Below, in pieces: positions 30,764-42,317 of a DNA stretch of 64,000 nt (position 1 is its first letter; each line of letters starts with the position of its first letter). Under the pieces are notes generated by a model. The model ran no database searches, had not been told where the DNA came from, and worked only from the letters and a program-made list of their open reading frames with translations. Location of the stretch: assembly GCA_024867545.1 (NCBI GenBank), contig JANFNE010000011.1, forward strand, positions 1,302,001 to 1,366,000, in the 5' to 3' direction. Source of the stretch: Phytopythium helicoides (taxonomy: Eukaryota > Oomycota > Peronosporomycetes > Pythiales > Pythiaceae). The translations under genes were made by a program, and so were the position numbers.

Positions 30764-33448
30764 CTAGTTGGTTTTGTCGGCGTCTGCCAGGGCCGCAGCC
30801 AGCTCGCTTAGCCGACTCACTGGGTCTACCCGAGCTCGCTTGTGTGGGCGATTACTCTCGTCAAACGGAGGATCTTTAGTTGTGGCGTTGGCAGCGACGC
30901 TGGTTTGATAGCACAAATGTCAGCAACGTAATGTTAGGCCACGATTCAACAACAGGAGAGTACCTCGGCGTTGCGTGTCCTAACCCAATTGGTAACGATT
31001 CTAGCATACTATCAAACGTTGCAGCACTCCTCCGAGAAGTTTCATGACTAGCAACCACAAGAGTTAGATACATAAACCCTTTGCTGCTGCAGTAAGCTCT
31101 TTTACACAGCACCTGGTGGCATAGTTCTCACTCTTCGCTCGGGTGTCAAGCTTCAGCGCTAGACTTGCGTTTTCGAGACGAAGCTTGGCGGTGGTGTTCT
31201 CGAACACATCACATCTGACTCGCAATGTTGCGTACTTTTTCTCCAGCTGCACGATCGCAACATCCTCAGTTCCCATTAGTACTATACAACTTGCATCAAC
31301 ATATCTAAACTCACCCGATGTCGCTCTTTGAATGACTGGCTTGCGATTTCCATTTTTTGATCCTCTGCTGCCTTCAACTTGGCTTCGAGGTCTTTTATCA
31401 CTGCAATAAAGTCGATTCTTGGGGAAGGTTGATCACTCTTCCGGTCTTCCTCGTTAGCTCTGCTCCGTTGGTTTGGAGACGCTTCCTTGCCAGAAACAAG
31501 CGAGACGACTCGCTCGAGCAAGCCAGATGCCTCCTTCTGCTGCTCAATCATCTTTCCGCTGCGACTTGAGTCAGATTCACGATCGGACGCTTCAATCCAA
31601 CCATTAAGTAGCTGCACCACAGGAGCTGTGTTAGAATTGAACCATAGGCAACGATGGACTTAGGAGTAGGTGGCTCACCATTTGGGCTTCCATTAACTTC
31701 TCTTTGACGCTATCTCGACTTGCAGGCACCGGTTGGCTTTGCGTTGACGGCTCAGACAAACAGACTGGAATGTCGTCATCTGTTGAGGTTGCGGCTTCAT
31801 GAGTGTTAATTTCGGTTTGAGTCGCTTGGTTGCATCGATGGATTGGTGCGCCGACGGCTCCTATGCTAGAATTGGATTGATCAGCCATGTTGTGGTCAGG
31901 CGAGCCATCTCTGGTCGCGACGATTTCAGTGTTCGGATCGACCGATCCTGCTTCCCCCATCTTCATCTCATCACCAGTAACATTGGTGTCGACGTTGGAA
32001 GGCGCACCAAGTACAATTGTAGATTTGTTGTTTGGATGTACATTCTCAGCAGGCTTGACACAATCAGCGGTTTTGTTATCGTCGCCTAGATCGACAACGC
32101 CTGCACTGTCCTTCATGGAACGTGCTTCTGTAGAATTTGCAGCAATCGCGACGTCATCAGAGGTTGCCTCCTGACGATCAGGAACATTGTTGCTGATGCC
32201 AGTATCTACCGCCTTATCTGCAGAGTCGTTGGTATCCTCTTCAGTGTTCCGGTTTGATGTACTTGAAGCATTTGCATTAGCATCGCTTGTCGGGGAACCG
32301 TTGGTTTTCGGGGGCTGTTCGCCTTTGGGACTGCCCAGAGGCTTTTCAACACTATCCAAATCAGCAGCATTTTCGAGATCGGACGTGTTATCAGCTTTCA
32401 TAGGCGTGGTGGTATCTCCATTGCCCTCTGCGCAGCAATCCTTATCGCTGCTTGGCGAAATGATAGCAGCACGAGGATCTGAAGCGATGGGAGTACGAGC
32501 CTCGATTTTTGGTTCTATCCGTTCGTTCTCTCGCTTGTCGAGAGCTGAATCGGGATTGGTGCCCCTCTCAAGAGCACGTAGCAGTTGGAGGCGACTTTCC
32601 AATGTTTCGTACGAACGCGAGTAGTCGGGATCATAATTCGCCCGTATACGCTCGATAAGTGTCGGGTAGTTTCTGCGACGAAACCTGTGCTTCCCCCACA
32701 AGAGGACCTCTTTGTCTTCCCACGGTTTCCAAGGTCGCCTAGGTTTTCTCGTTCTCTTTGTCGCCGGGACTTCATCCGAGCTCTTTGTTGCTTCATCCAT
32801 GACTCCAGGCCTACCATTCAGCGAGCGGAGACGAACCAATACTTCAAGATGTGCGCGTGAATACTCCTGTCCATGTATCTCACGCATGCGATTGATGAAC
32901 TCCTCGTGCTCCTGAGTTGACATGTTCGCCTTGCCCCACTTGCGCAGCTCCAAGTCCTCCCAAGGCTTCCACAGATTGCACTCGTTCGCCGAATTGCGCT
33001 GAATGCTCAGCGAATACACTCTCGACATGCAGGCGGCAAGTGATCTAGAGTACTTTGGGTCGTACGTGGCGCGCATGTGCTCGATGAAGGCTGGGTAGTT
33101 TTTGGCGCGGTTGCCCTTGGCGCCCCACTTGATGATCTCCTCGTCCTCCCACTTCTCCCACCTGCTGCCGGTCGCTCCGGTCGTCCTGGCATTCGCGACT
33201 GCCCCCAGCTCCTTCTTGACGCTCGCCTGCTGCTCCACCTCGACGCGAACGCAGTTGGAAGTAAACGTCGCGAGCAGCACTTTCGAGTACAAGCCGCGCT
33301 TTTCGGCCTGCGCGTTGTAAATTTCAAGCTGCCGCGGCCACGAGTGGTGCGAGTGCTCCGCGTGCACTTGGGCCATGAGCGCGCGCTCCTCGGGCGTCGT
33401 GCGGTGCCGCCGCGCGACTGCAGGCGGCCGCGGAGGTTCATCCACCAT
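30764..33448 (-). CDS. SANT-like family member E (three repeats)
   Basis: 806 residues in exons 33448-31679, 31611-31315, 31246-31113, 31047-30964 and 30899-30764. The N-terminal block HRTTPEERALMAQVHAE is shared with member C. Three SANT-like repeats follow: WEKWEDEEIIKWG, WKPWEDLELRKWG and WKPWEDKEVLLWG, each ending in a YSR motif. A 250-residue Ser/Thr/Asn/Asp-rich disordered region comes next, then a coiled coil (LEKKYATLRVRCDVFENTT), a KRARVD basic patch and the family ending LSELAAALADAD. Start at 33448; the open codons before it lack an ATG. This is the largest member of the array. Confidence 0.75.
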
Positions 33449-33499
33449 TGCTCTCGACACCTTCCACGCTTGATTCGCAATGTTCGCGTTTGAATTATA

Positions 33500-34300
33500 G
33501 AGGGTATATTTGTGCCAAAAGACGTATGAATGGTTGTGCCGAGCTTGGAGGAGGTGGTGGTGCTGGGATGGTCGACCAGGGTCAGCGTCGCCTCGAGCTC
33601 TAGGGTTTTGAAGGGAGTCGAGTCAGAGTTGGGTTTCTCCTTTGTGGCGTCAAGGAGATTGACCAAGTGGCGGAACTCGTGCTCCGTTGACTCATACGGC
33701 ACTCTGCTCTCATCCAGACGCCGTTCAAGATCTCGAGCTTCCCAATGTATGACCACGTCAGGTTCGCAAACCACAAAGTTGCACTTCATAGAGCCACGAC
33801 ATACTCTTCGAGCTCGTTAACGTGCTTTGACTTGGTCACCAGTTCATTGTTGATGGACTCCAACACTTTTTGAACACCACAATGCTGCGCTCATTCTTGG
33901 CGACCGTCGTGTTTTGCGCCTCGACTTGGTCCATGAACCTGAACGCCACAAGTTCGCACCACGGGATGCAACAAGCAATAGGTGTGTCCGTCCCATAGCG
34001 CCATGAGAATTCACATTCGCGCCATGATCAATCAAAGTGCTGTGAATGTTCATCGATGTTCGTTTGCATGGAGAGCCAGCCATAAATCGAGCGTCATGAG
34101 GACTCTAGGTGTCGGCGCGGTCGAGTCGACCTGCTAGATATCTCGGGCTTCGCCGCATGCTCATTGGTAGCATCGTGGACGCCAACGCGCAGGTTCGCAA
34201 GGTTGTATCCTCACTCCGTTCATCTTTGCAATACAAGCCTAGCAGAAGCAGCACAAGACCGTTGGAAGGATGGAGTTCATCATGGTCCACATACACTTTG
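33500..34300 (-). pseudogene. Decayed coiled-coil/ankyrin-like coding relic
   Basis: No intact gene, but minus-strand frames keep protein-like segments in succession: an ankyrin-like LIDHGANVNSHG and ASRGANLW near 34000, then MDQVEAQNTTVAKNE, VLESINNELVTKSKHVNE and WEARDLERRLDESR toward 33700. They lie in different frames with small shifts and stops between them, which fits an old broken gene. The parent family was not identified. Boundaries are approximate. Confidence 0.35.
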
Positions 34301-34727
34301 CAAGTAAAATGGGAGGGATGTCATCGAAGCGTGAAGACTTCAACACGCGGTTCACGACCCAGGGCCACGCGCTTGAGGATCTACTGCGCGAGATGAGCAA
34401 GGCGAAGATTCATCCTCTCATGATCAAGAGCGATCCGTGCCTGAGCTGGACCCAGGTATTCGCGAAAACCAAGCACCTCGCCTTGGCTTCGGGCTCTAGA
34501 TCTTCACGGAGGCTATAGCGGCGGCTCTATCGGATGCTTGTGAAAAACAAGCTGCGTCTATCTGCTGTCGAGAGCTGCGTCGATGAGCGAGTGTCGTGTA
34601 CTAGCGAAATACAAGCAACGCGCGCGATATTCAGCTTGACGACTTCAGCACTAGAGCGCCGTCGAGGAGATTCGTCTTCGTAACATCGGTCGACATGCGC
34701 GGTCACCCAGATTCTTCCCGGACTACA

Positions 34728-34748
34728 GGGGGGGGGGGGGGGGGGGGG
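34728..34748. repeat. Poly-G tract, 21 G
   Basis: An uninterrupted run of 21 G on the plus strand. Likely a variable mononucleotide repeat; the count may include sequencing error. Confidence 0.8.
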
Positions 34749-34823
34749 CGGCACAGACGTATGCGGTTGAGCAGACTCTAGTCTCTCGCTGTGCGGCGCA
34801 GAGTTCTGCACTCCTACATTTAT

Positions 34824-35036
34824 CTAGTTCGATATTGTATAGCTACTGTGGTATGCACTCCTCGTCTCTGAGAACGGTTTGTTGGTATTCCAACCACGTA
34901 GAGCATCGTTCTCTTGCTTTTTCCACTGTTTGCGTAGCGATGCACTGTGCGCTGAGCCATTCTCGATGCAAAGCCTGTTCACACTCGCTTGCATTTGGAG
35001 TAAAGGTTTGTTGCGAAACGTTGTGGGGTCATTCAC
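34824..35036 (-). pseudogene. SANT-like family relic F
   Basis: A 70-codon frame contains NRLCIENGSAHSASLRKQW and NDALRGWNTNKPFSE, which follow the spacing of member D (NRLTRVQRKG, IRSQWTDEEDKAL, KNFED). The rest of the family structure (N-terminal block, coiled coil, terminal motif) is missing. Most likely a fragment left by array contraction. Confidence 0.4.
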
Positions 35037-35278
35037 GCTTCTTGGCTGCTAAATTGCAGTGCGTCACCTGCATTTTTCAGTTGCGGTGAGCATTCCTGGT
35101 TTGCACTTCGAGCACAGGATCTGTCTCGGCCTTCGTCATGCGCCGACAGCAGTTGTGGGTCCATGACATCGCCAAAGTCTGCTGAATGAAAAATGCTGAT
35201 CTTATTTCAACAAACGACGGGTGATGTAACACAAAACTGAAAAGTGTTTATTCCTTTTTACTTCCAGTGATTGCAAGT

Positions 35279-38200
35279 TCACTGAAGTCCTGAGAGTACT
35301 TGCTGAAACTTGTGCATTGACTGGCGTGCTTTATCATAGGCTTGTTGGTCTCGGGCACTCTCTAAACTGGACGCTTGAGACGCTCGCTCAGCGATCCATC
35401 GCATGTAAGCTTCGCTTTGCGGCTCGCGGCGCTTCTTCGCCGGATACTGGAGCATGGGACTTGCTTTGAGCCACTCACTCGAAAGGGGCTCGGCGGATAC
35501 ATCTAATTCCATCTCGTCTGCCACCCCGTCTAAACTGCCGTTGTGCTCAAGACTTCCAGTGAGAACCTGTGACAGTTCTTTCATTAGCTCAGACACACTG
35601 GGGCTCCAATTTCGTGGTGGGTTAACAAATTCCTCGTCGTCAAAGCTTGATTGATTTGCTGGGATCAGACATTCAATCAAAGCATCACACTGACGACGTG
35701 ATACCTTCGCTGCTGAGCTCGAAGAAGCCGACCCGGTTTGGATCAAGTCGTACACTTGATAATACTCACCACTACTGTCAGATCTGGATGTTGTACGATC
35801 ACTTCTTTCCATCTCAGTTAGAGTTGATCTGGAGAAATCAAATCCATCCTCATTTTAACTGTTTGAGTATTCAGTTGTATGCAAATCCACTCACCTGGTG
35901 ATGGCTATTTGTGCTTGAATATCCTTCGCTATCATTTTCTTTTGCCTCTCAAGGGCAGTCGTATTCGCGCGGGTGAACCTTTCATTATAGATATTTCTTG
36001 CATTTTGAAAAGCCTCGAGTGCTCTGATCTGTTCCGTGCTCGCAACCTTCGGGTGGCTTGCTTGATTCATCGGTATTGATTTCTTTCCTGAGAGCATCTC
36101 AGCTTTTGATACAGTAAGCTCTATGGAATCACTCAAGCTGCCCGATTTGAGTCGATCTTGGCGAAATGTAGCTGGAAACTCGGGCAGGATGTCTTGTAGC
36201 ACTTCAGCCGCATCTATGGCTGTCTCAGGGCGTATGGATGCCTTCGTTTCTGTATTAGATGTGGCGGTTTTCATTTCCGTGAGTTCTTTCTGAAGTCGAT
36301 CCAGTAAAATTTCTTTTGATAGGCACCGATTCTCGCAGGCTGCTAAGCGCTCTTCGACTTCTCGTTTATCTCTGTCGTTGTTAAACAGGTTAGATAAAAG
36401 TAGTGTGCACAGCCTCAACTGCTCGATCGAACCTGTTTAGCTTGGTCCCGTGTGCTACTTGGCAAGCCAACTCATTCCGACACTTGCGCAGCTCAGCACG
36501 GAGACCAGCGGCAATTCGCTCAGACTCGATCGATGTAAGCCTCAAAATTGCTGCCTCTTGTTCAAGCTGTGGAGTAGTACACCATGTTCAGATCAATATA
36601 ATGTATATTCGTTTGGCTCAAATCGACAAACCGTTTTGCGGTCCTCTTCATATTGAGCTTTTAGCAGGCGGTTGAGTTCTTGGCCTGCTTTTACCTCGGT
36701 TTCTAGAATTCTGACTTGACTTTTTGATTGGGCCTCCAAGAAGTCAAGAAACTCGCTGTTTAACGAATTTGGAGCAATGTTTTCGTGCTGCGACTCGCCA
36801 GTGTCGGTATTTCTCAGGATTGTAATAGTGGTACATATCGCGTCCCGCATTTGTTGATGTAGGTGATGGAGGGACTGCAAAGTCTCTGAGGAAGACAGCT
36901 TCCCGAAAACAGCCATATCTGCGGTATCCAGTAACTGTAGCGAGAGAAAATGAGACTGCTAGAGCTGTACTTCCATCTGAAAGTGTGGAAACGTACCGTT
37001 TGTATCTCCAAAAGCTTTCTATCTACAAATCTTCGTGAAGTAGTAGTCTCCAGCTTGCTTTGTTCAAGAGGGACGCAACTCGAAAGATCATACGTGTCAG
37101 ACGCTCTGTCACAGATGACGATTGTGAGCGGGTCAGACGTCTGTGTTTCTTGATCTATTAGACGATTTTGGCCGTTCCTAAGCGGTGGATCCACAGAACG
37201 GCTCTCTGAAGGAGAGGCTTCAAAAGTTGTTGCTGGATGCTTGCCTGCTACTAAAGTCGATACATATCCTGCGCTTGTAGCATAATTAGTAGTCATCAAT
37301 TCCGGTTTTGATTTCTTTCGTAGCAGCATGCCTCGAAGCTCGCTTATAAAACTTGAATTCGAATCTGAGGAGCCCTGACGCCTGTCAAATTCGTAGGCAT
37401 TGCCAAGTGAGTTTCTGGTTGGAGATGTTAAATCACAATTCTTGCGCATAGTTTTTGAGCTGTTTGGCACGATTTCGCATCTAGTTTCAAAGCCACTCGG
37501 TTCAGCTGGTTGTAGTGTCGATCCATCGGAGACCTCATGATCCTTAGGTTCTGGGCTAGTCATCAGTGGACACTGAAGGGGGGTTGCAGTATTTGCCGCA
37601 CCAGACTCATTGTCTTCAACGACTACAGATTCACGCCATTCACTTGGATGCACCGTGTCAGCATGTCGATTGGTATCTGTCACAGGTGCAGGATGTTTCG
37701 ATGCGCTGGTACTAAATGCAAAGGTACGCCCCTCGTCTGCTTTCTGTGTAATTTTAAGATTCTGTAATCCCTCTTCACTGCTACGTTGGACTAGTTAGGA
37801 TAGTTATCTTGGGCGACAGAATTTAAATCCGTATTGGCCTCACCTCTCGCTACCCTCCGTCAACCGTGTAGTAGCTACCGCAGAGCTGTTGTCACCCTAG
37901 TATCAATTTAGCCTCACTTCTATTGACATTTAGCTAATCAACTTACCTTTTTGATCGATGGAACCAATTCGAGGTCCATTTCAGTTGCGCAATCATAAGG
38001 AAGCGAAGCAGCATGGTCAATCAGGAATTTTGCAACACGTTGCCTTTGACGTTTGTTCCGCTCTGACATCATCACATCGTTTGTTCATGACACTGAGCAA
38101 ACATCTACCTGCAAAAAAAAAAAAAAAAAAGTTCGTACTCAACGGCAATTCTTCTTCACTCGGTCGAATGAGGGCAAGACCGATGACTGCAGCCAAACTG

Positions 38201-38871
38201 CTTGAGCTCATTCGGCATGAAGGCGTCATGGACACCTGCAAATTTTAAGGCTGTAAGTGGATACTCGTCTGGACTCTGACATACTAGTAACTTCAAACGA
38301 ACATGGTGCAAATGAAGTAGAAACAGCTTGAGAAACTCACGAGATGCCGAACAAATCTGCTTGAACCTCGAAATAATACTAGGCTGTGCTTTCTCAGGGG
38401 AGCCATCAATCGCTTCTACCATTTGTGCGCTGATGGAATACGGTACCAGAGGCTCAAATCTGTCGAAAAGGCACTAGAGATCTGGTCAAATTGTCTCCGT
38501 GAAGGGTGGCAGATACAACAACAACCCACATGTCTAATTACTGTTGTAATGCAGTGCGGACTGTACACAGCTAGGTCGGGAAGGTCCCGCCAGAGGAGGA
38601 GCTCTAGTAGATCTCTCGTCCCAATTGCAGATCCTTCTCGCTGGTATAGACCGTCTTCTCTGTGGTGGTTCTCATCCAAGAACTCGACCAAGAGTCCAAG
38701 GCGTGTAAGCGTCTGGAGCGTTATGGGCTCCCGCGTAGTTTTTGGGCCTCGCGGTGGAAAGACTGAGCCTAAGGTGCTAGCTATAAATGCATGTTTTGGC
38801 GACGTCAACCTCTTCCCTGCGGCATACAGCCACGAACTTTTCGCCAGGGCGACTGTGTTTGTCCCTCGCAT
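35279..38871 (-). CDS. RhoGAP-domain protein with long coiled-coil C terminus
   Basis: Nine exons: 38871-38530, 38473-38303, 38235-38139, 38062-37947, 37761-36997, 36934-36632, 36566-36433, 36371-35895 and 35828-35279; 984 residues. The RhoGAP domain is spread over exons 1-4: EDGLYQREGSA, then HCITTVIRHCLFDRFEPLVPY, FLKLFLLHLHH with SLAAVIGLALIRP, and a final VAKFLIDHAASLP. It would act on Rho-type GTPases. The usual Arg-finger position holds Gln with Arg one residue later. The rest is disordered and coiled coil (LEQEAAILRLTSIESERIAA). One intron ends in a run of 18 T before GCAG. The exon 4-5 intron is longest (185 nt) and least certain. Confidence 0.7.
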
Positions 38872-38932
38872 CTGCTTTCTTGCGAAGTGAGCAGTCGTGA
38901 GGAGTCGAATGGAAAAGGGCGTTATATCAAAC

Positions 38933-39266
38933 TTAGATTTTGAAAACGTCTTCGTAATGGGTTGACACAGCGACAGGGTCGATGGGCTCCATGCTTGGCG
39001 CTGGCGTTGCTGGGGTATTGCTCAAATGCACCCAGCACTCGTCAAAGTCGCAATTCTTGTCGGGGTTTCTACTCACCCACGTGCCATCGACGCAGACGCG
39101 CACATCCCACTCGCAGTGCTGAACAAACACGACATCAGCTGCGATTGGGTACGACATTCGTCAACACGGTCACCTGAGGAGAGTCCCATGCGGGTAGCTC
39201 GTAGCGCCGTGCGTTTGTTGTCGCTCCTATCAGGACAAGGCTGACAATTAGCTGGCGGATCTTCAT
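38933..39266 (-). CDS. Small secreted cysteine-containing protein
   Basis: 92 residues in exons 39266-39174 and 39118-38933. The N terminus MKIRQLIVSLVLIGATTNA is a clear signal peptide with a likely cut after NA. The mature part has four Cys within 26 residues (HCEWDVRVC ... NCDFDEC), suggesting two disulphides, then a Pro/Thr-rich end. Neither an RXLR nor a CRN motif is present. The intron is 55 nt, in phase 0. Role unknown; an extracellular or apoplastic protein is inferred. Confidence 0.6.
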
Positions 39267-39391
39267 GGGGAAGCAGTTTGCTGCGTCAGTTTGCAGGTTT
39301 GCTACTATTGCATAAGAAGACAGGCGCTCCAAAAATCTAAGAAGTTTGGCAATACACATCTATTGAGTCAGCTAAAATCTGGGTGCAGCCT

Positions 39392-42136
39392 TTACGATCG
39401 TCCAACAGCGACGAGCTCAAGATCACCACGCAACTGGCGTACGAGTCGAGTAGCTTCTTCGTTTGCTTGTAGACCGTCGAGTGATGGCAACAGCTCGGCA
39501 ATATCTTTGCGTCGCCGCGCAACAAGTACAGTCAGACGAGGCGAGCGCGTAAGCGATTGCAAGACACGCAGGTTGCGTGTGACAGTTTCACTGTCCCCAC
39601 TAGGTTCCATAAGGGCACGAGAAACATGTACCAAGATACGGGTGACGCAGATCTCGAGCGTCGCCACGAAGTCGTTCTCCATCATCTTCAACTGCTCCAC
39701 CCCAAGCGACCCGCTCGTTCGCTGAACAAATGTCTCTATGAGTCCCTTGGTTAGCAGCCTAACTAACGTCTTCTCCATGTCTGCAGCAATGGTAGCGGCT
39801 TCAGGGTCGACCTTCACGAGGTCACTGGAGAGTGAGTCTCCAAGCGGGGCAGCCGACAGCAAGCACGTACGATACAACAGGATCAAAGTGTGAAGGTGGG
39901 CACTTGATTGGTCGCTTGACTGGCGAGAAAGAGCTGGACGAAGAATCTTCAGTAGAGACGCTCCAAGATTCATATTCCGGAACACACGGCAGACATGATG
40001 CACCAGCTCCAGATGTTCCTTGTATGCGAGCTCCCCGGCCAGCTCTCCTTCGTATAGGACGGTCGTATTCAACGCCGAGCTCATCAAGAAGCTGACCAAA
40101 TGAGCGATGTCAAGGGCTTCGCGGCGCTGGAAAAGAATATCAATCAAGAAGCTCTTTGCTGGACTTGTTACTCGAGTGCTCTTGCAGCACCCTGTAAGTG
40201 CGCGAACGAGGGTGACTGGATAGTGCGGGAGGTGATAAACAAGTGCGATAAACTCAATTTGATCCACAGGTGCCAAATCATCAAAGCGAGAAGACATTCG
40301 ACCCTCTTTGGCAGCAGGAACATCAAAAAATGTAATCAAGTTGCTCATAATGGCCTCCATCCGGTCGCTCTCTGCAAGCTCAGACGGAAGTTGCTTCATC
40401 ACGGAAATCATCACGGACAAGCACTGGCGAGCAAGCTCCATATAGATATTCTCAAGGTGGCCAAGAAGTTTCGCGAAACACTGCATCCAGTCAAGGACCT
40501 CCGCCCATGCTGGCCACGGCTTCGTCGTGGTAAGATACGAGATGACAAATGATGTGCACATACGGAAAAGCGTCGATCGAGGAGAGCATACCGAGTAGAA
40601 GCGAGTGAACGACTCCAGTAACGCCTGCTTACCGGTGGCACCAGTTGAGGTCGCCTCTTCCATCGTTTCGTCCGCAGTATCGTTCAACTCTGACTTCAGC
40701 AACTGTGTGAGCACGCCGAGCAGTCCAGAAACAATGGGTTGGGTCGTGGACACAGATCGCAGTTCAGAAGACTCGCGGTACTTGTCCAGCGTAGAGATAA
40801 CAAACTTGCGCACACGTGTCTCCAGCTCGGGGCGTTCGGGAGCGGTGGTCCAATTCGGTGACGACAGGAATACACAAGCGAACTTGGAGAGCGCAACGTT
40901 CATGACGAACCAGCGCGCCATGGATGGGTCATTCTCATTAGCAAGCATCGCGCTAGGGAACATCGGGAATCGTTGAAGGAGCAATTCGTCTTGAAGCCGA
41001 AGGACCGTTTTCATCAGCGATTGCTTCGCGTCCAGTGTCACTAAATAATCCACATTGGATGAAGTGATCAGCTCAACACACTCGACGACATAATGAAGGT
41101 GCTCAACGTAATCTTCTGCGAGAGTATCCACGACCTCGTTTTCTAGGCACTCAAGCCACAAATCAAGTAGTGGCTTCAATAACGAGCGCGACTTCTCCTG
41201 CCAGAATTGCGAATTCGATGGGCCTGACGAAGTTTGCGCCGTCACAAGTCTCGGAGGTGCATACAGAAGAAGTGTACGAGTTGCTTGGACGGAGCATGAT
41301 CGTGACTGCCGAACGTTCGATGTGATGTCATCCGGACCAGAATTGAAAGCCTTCATGGACGAAAGCAACTTGTGGAGCACCGTAAGTCCTTGGAATCGCA
41401 AAGCAAGGCCGCTTGACACCGCCTTCTTGGACTTGGCCTTCTTGGAATTACCGCCCGTCTCGGCATTCAACAGGTTGTAGCTGTTCTTGACCTTAATACC
41501 CTGTGCCTGCGCCGCCCCGATGAGATCTTTGAAGTTCTCAATCAATCTACCAAGATTCTCAGTGCCAGCCTCATTGCACACCAAGCCCGGCGCGGCGTCA
41601 AGTAGTGCTCCAATTGCGCGCAGCGTGTCCCTCCGCACTCCGACTTGCAGGTGCGTAAGGCCGCTGCAGAAGTAGACGGTGATCAGCGCGGCAAACGGGG
41701 ACAGCGACTTGCCGTCGACGAGCACGGTCAGCAGTGCTTTCCAGGCAGACACCGCGGCGTCGCGCACCACGGCCTCCTCGTCGACGAAGGTCGGCAAAAA
41801 GCGCTCGAGCAGCACCGACACGTTGGCGAGCACGTTGCTGGCGGCCGAGGGCTGCGCCGCCAGCTCGCGCAGCCCCTGCAGCGCGCGCTGACGCATATGC
41901 GGATTGTAGTGCGCCACCTGCGCCAGCAGGTCCTGCAGCGTCAGGTTGCGGCGCGTGGTGGCGGCGTCGCCCTTGTCCTGCAGCACCGACTGCTCCAGCA
42001 GGTTGATGCGGCGCGAGGAAATGCCGACGGACGTGACATTGGCGGCCTGCGGCGCGCGCCGCCCCACCTTGCGCTTCGGGCGCTTGAAGTCGCCGGGCTT
42101 CTTCTTGACCTTGGTCGCCACCGCCGCGCGCACCAT
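39392..42136 (-). CDS. Ipi1/TEX10-type pre-rRNA processing protein
   Basis: Single exon, 914 residues. The N terminus (KPGDFKRPKRKVGRRAP, then VGISSRRINLLEQSV) and the following HEAT-like region (LTLQDLLAQVAHYNPHMRQRAL, FVDEEAVVRDAAVSAWKALL) are typical of Ipi1/TEX10. That protein belongs to the Rix1 complex (PELP1-TEX10-WDR18 in animals), which acts in ITS2 processing and release of the pre-60S particle in the nucleolus and nucleoplasm. The remainder is helical repeats. Start at 42136 gives the conserved MVRAAVATKVKKK. Confidence 0.85.
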   Translation of the reverse strand: MVRAAVATKVKKKPGDFKRPKRKVGRRAPQAANVTSVGISSRRINLLEQSVLQDKGDAATTRRNLTLQDLLAQVAHYNPHMRQRALQGLRELAAQPSAASNVLANVSVLLERFLPTFVDEEAVVRDAAVSAWKALLTVLVDGKSLSPFAALITVYFCSGLTHLQVGVRRDTLRAIGALLDAAPGLVCNEAGTENLGRLIENFKDLIGAAQAQGIKVKNSYNLLNAETGGNSKKAKSKKAVSSGLALRFQGLTVLHKLLSSMKAFNSGPDDITSNVRQSRSCSVQATRTLLLYAPPRLVTAQTSSGPSNSQFWQEKSRSLLKPLLDLWLECLENEVVDTLAEDYVEHLHYVVECVELITSSNVDYLVTLDAKQSLMKTVLRLQDELLLQRFPMFPSAMLANENDPSMARWFVMNVALSKFACVFLSSPNWTTAPERPELETRVRKFVISTLDKYRESSELRSVSTTQPIVSGLLGVLTQLLKSELNDTADETMEEATSTGATGKQALLESFTRFYSVCSPRSTLFRMCTSFVISYLTTTKPWPAWAEVLDWMQCFAKLLGHLENIYMELARQCLSVMISVMKQLPSELAESDRMEAIMSNLITFFDVPAAKEGRMSSRFDDLAPVDQIEFIALVYHLPHYPVTLVRALTGCCKSTRVTSPAKSFLIDILFQRREALDIAHLVSFLMSSALNTTVLYEGELAGELAYKEHLELVHHVCRVFRNMNLGASLLKILRPALSRQSSDQSSAHLHTLILLYRTCLLSAAPLGDSLSSDLVKVDPEAATIAADMEKTLVRLLTKGLIETFVQRTSGSLGVEQLKMMENDFVATLEICVTRILVHVSRALMEPSGDSETVTRNLRVLQSLTRSPRLTVLVARRRKDIAELLPSLDGLQANEEATRLVRQLRGDLELVAVGRS

Positions 42137-42317
42137 CTTGCAAGTTGCCGACTGTCACCTCGGCGGCCAGCCATTCCCATTCCTGGCTCTTGATTGGTTA
42201 AAATCATTTATTTAACGATTTGATTGGACGAAATCAAGCGTTTCCCTTTGGAGAAAGGGCAGTTTGGAACTTGGAAGGCTACATGGACAGCGAACTTACT
42301 ACATGGAGGCAGGCAGC

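Noticed and set aside
38113..38130. Run of 18 A as a poly-A tail of a retrocopy
   Set aside because: On the coding strand it is the polypyrimidine tract before a GCAG within the RhoGAP gene; there is no retrocopy beside it.
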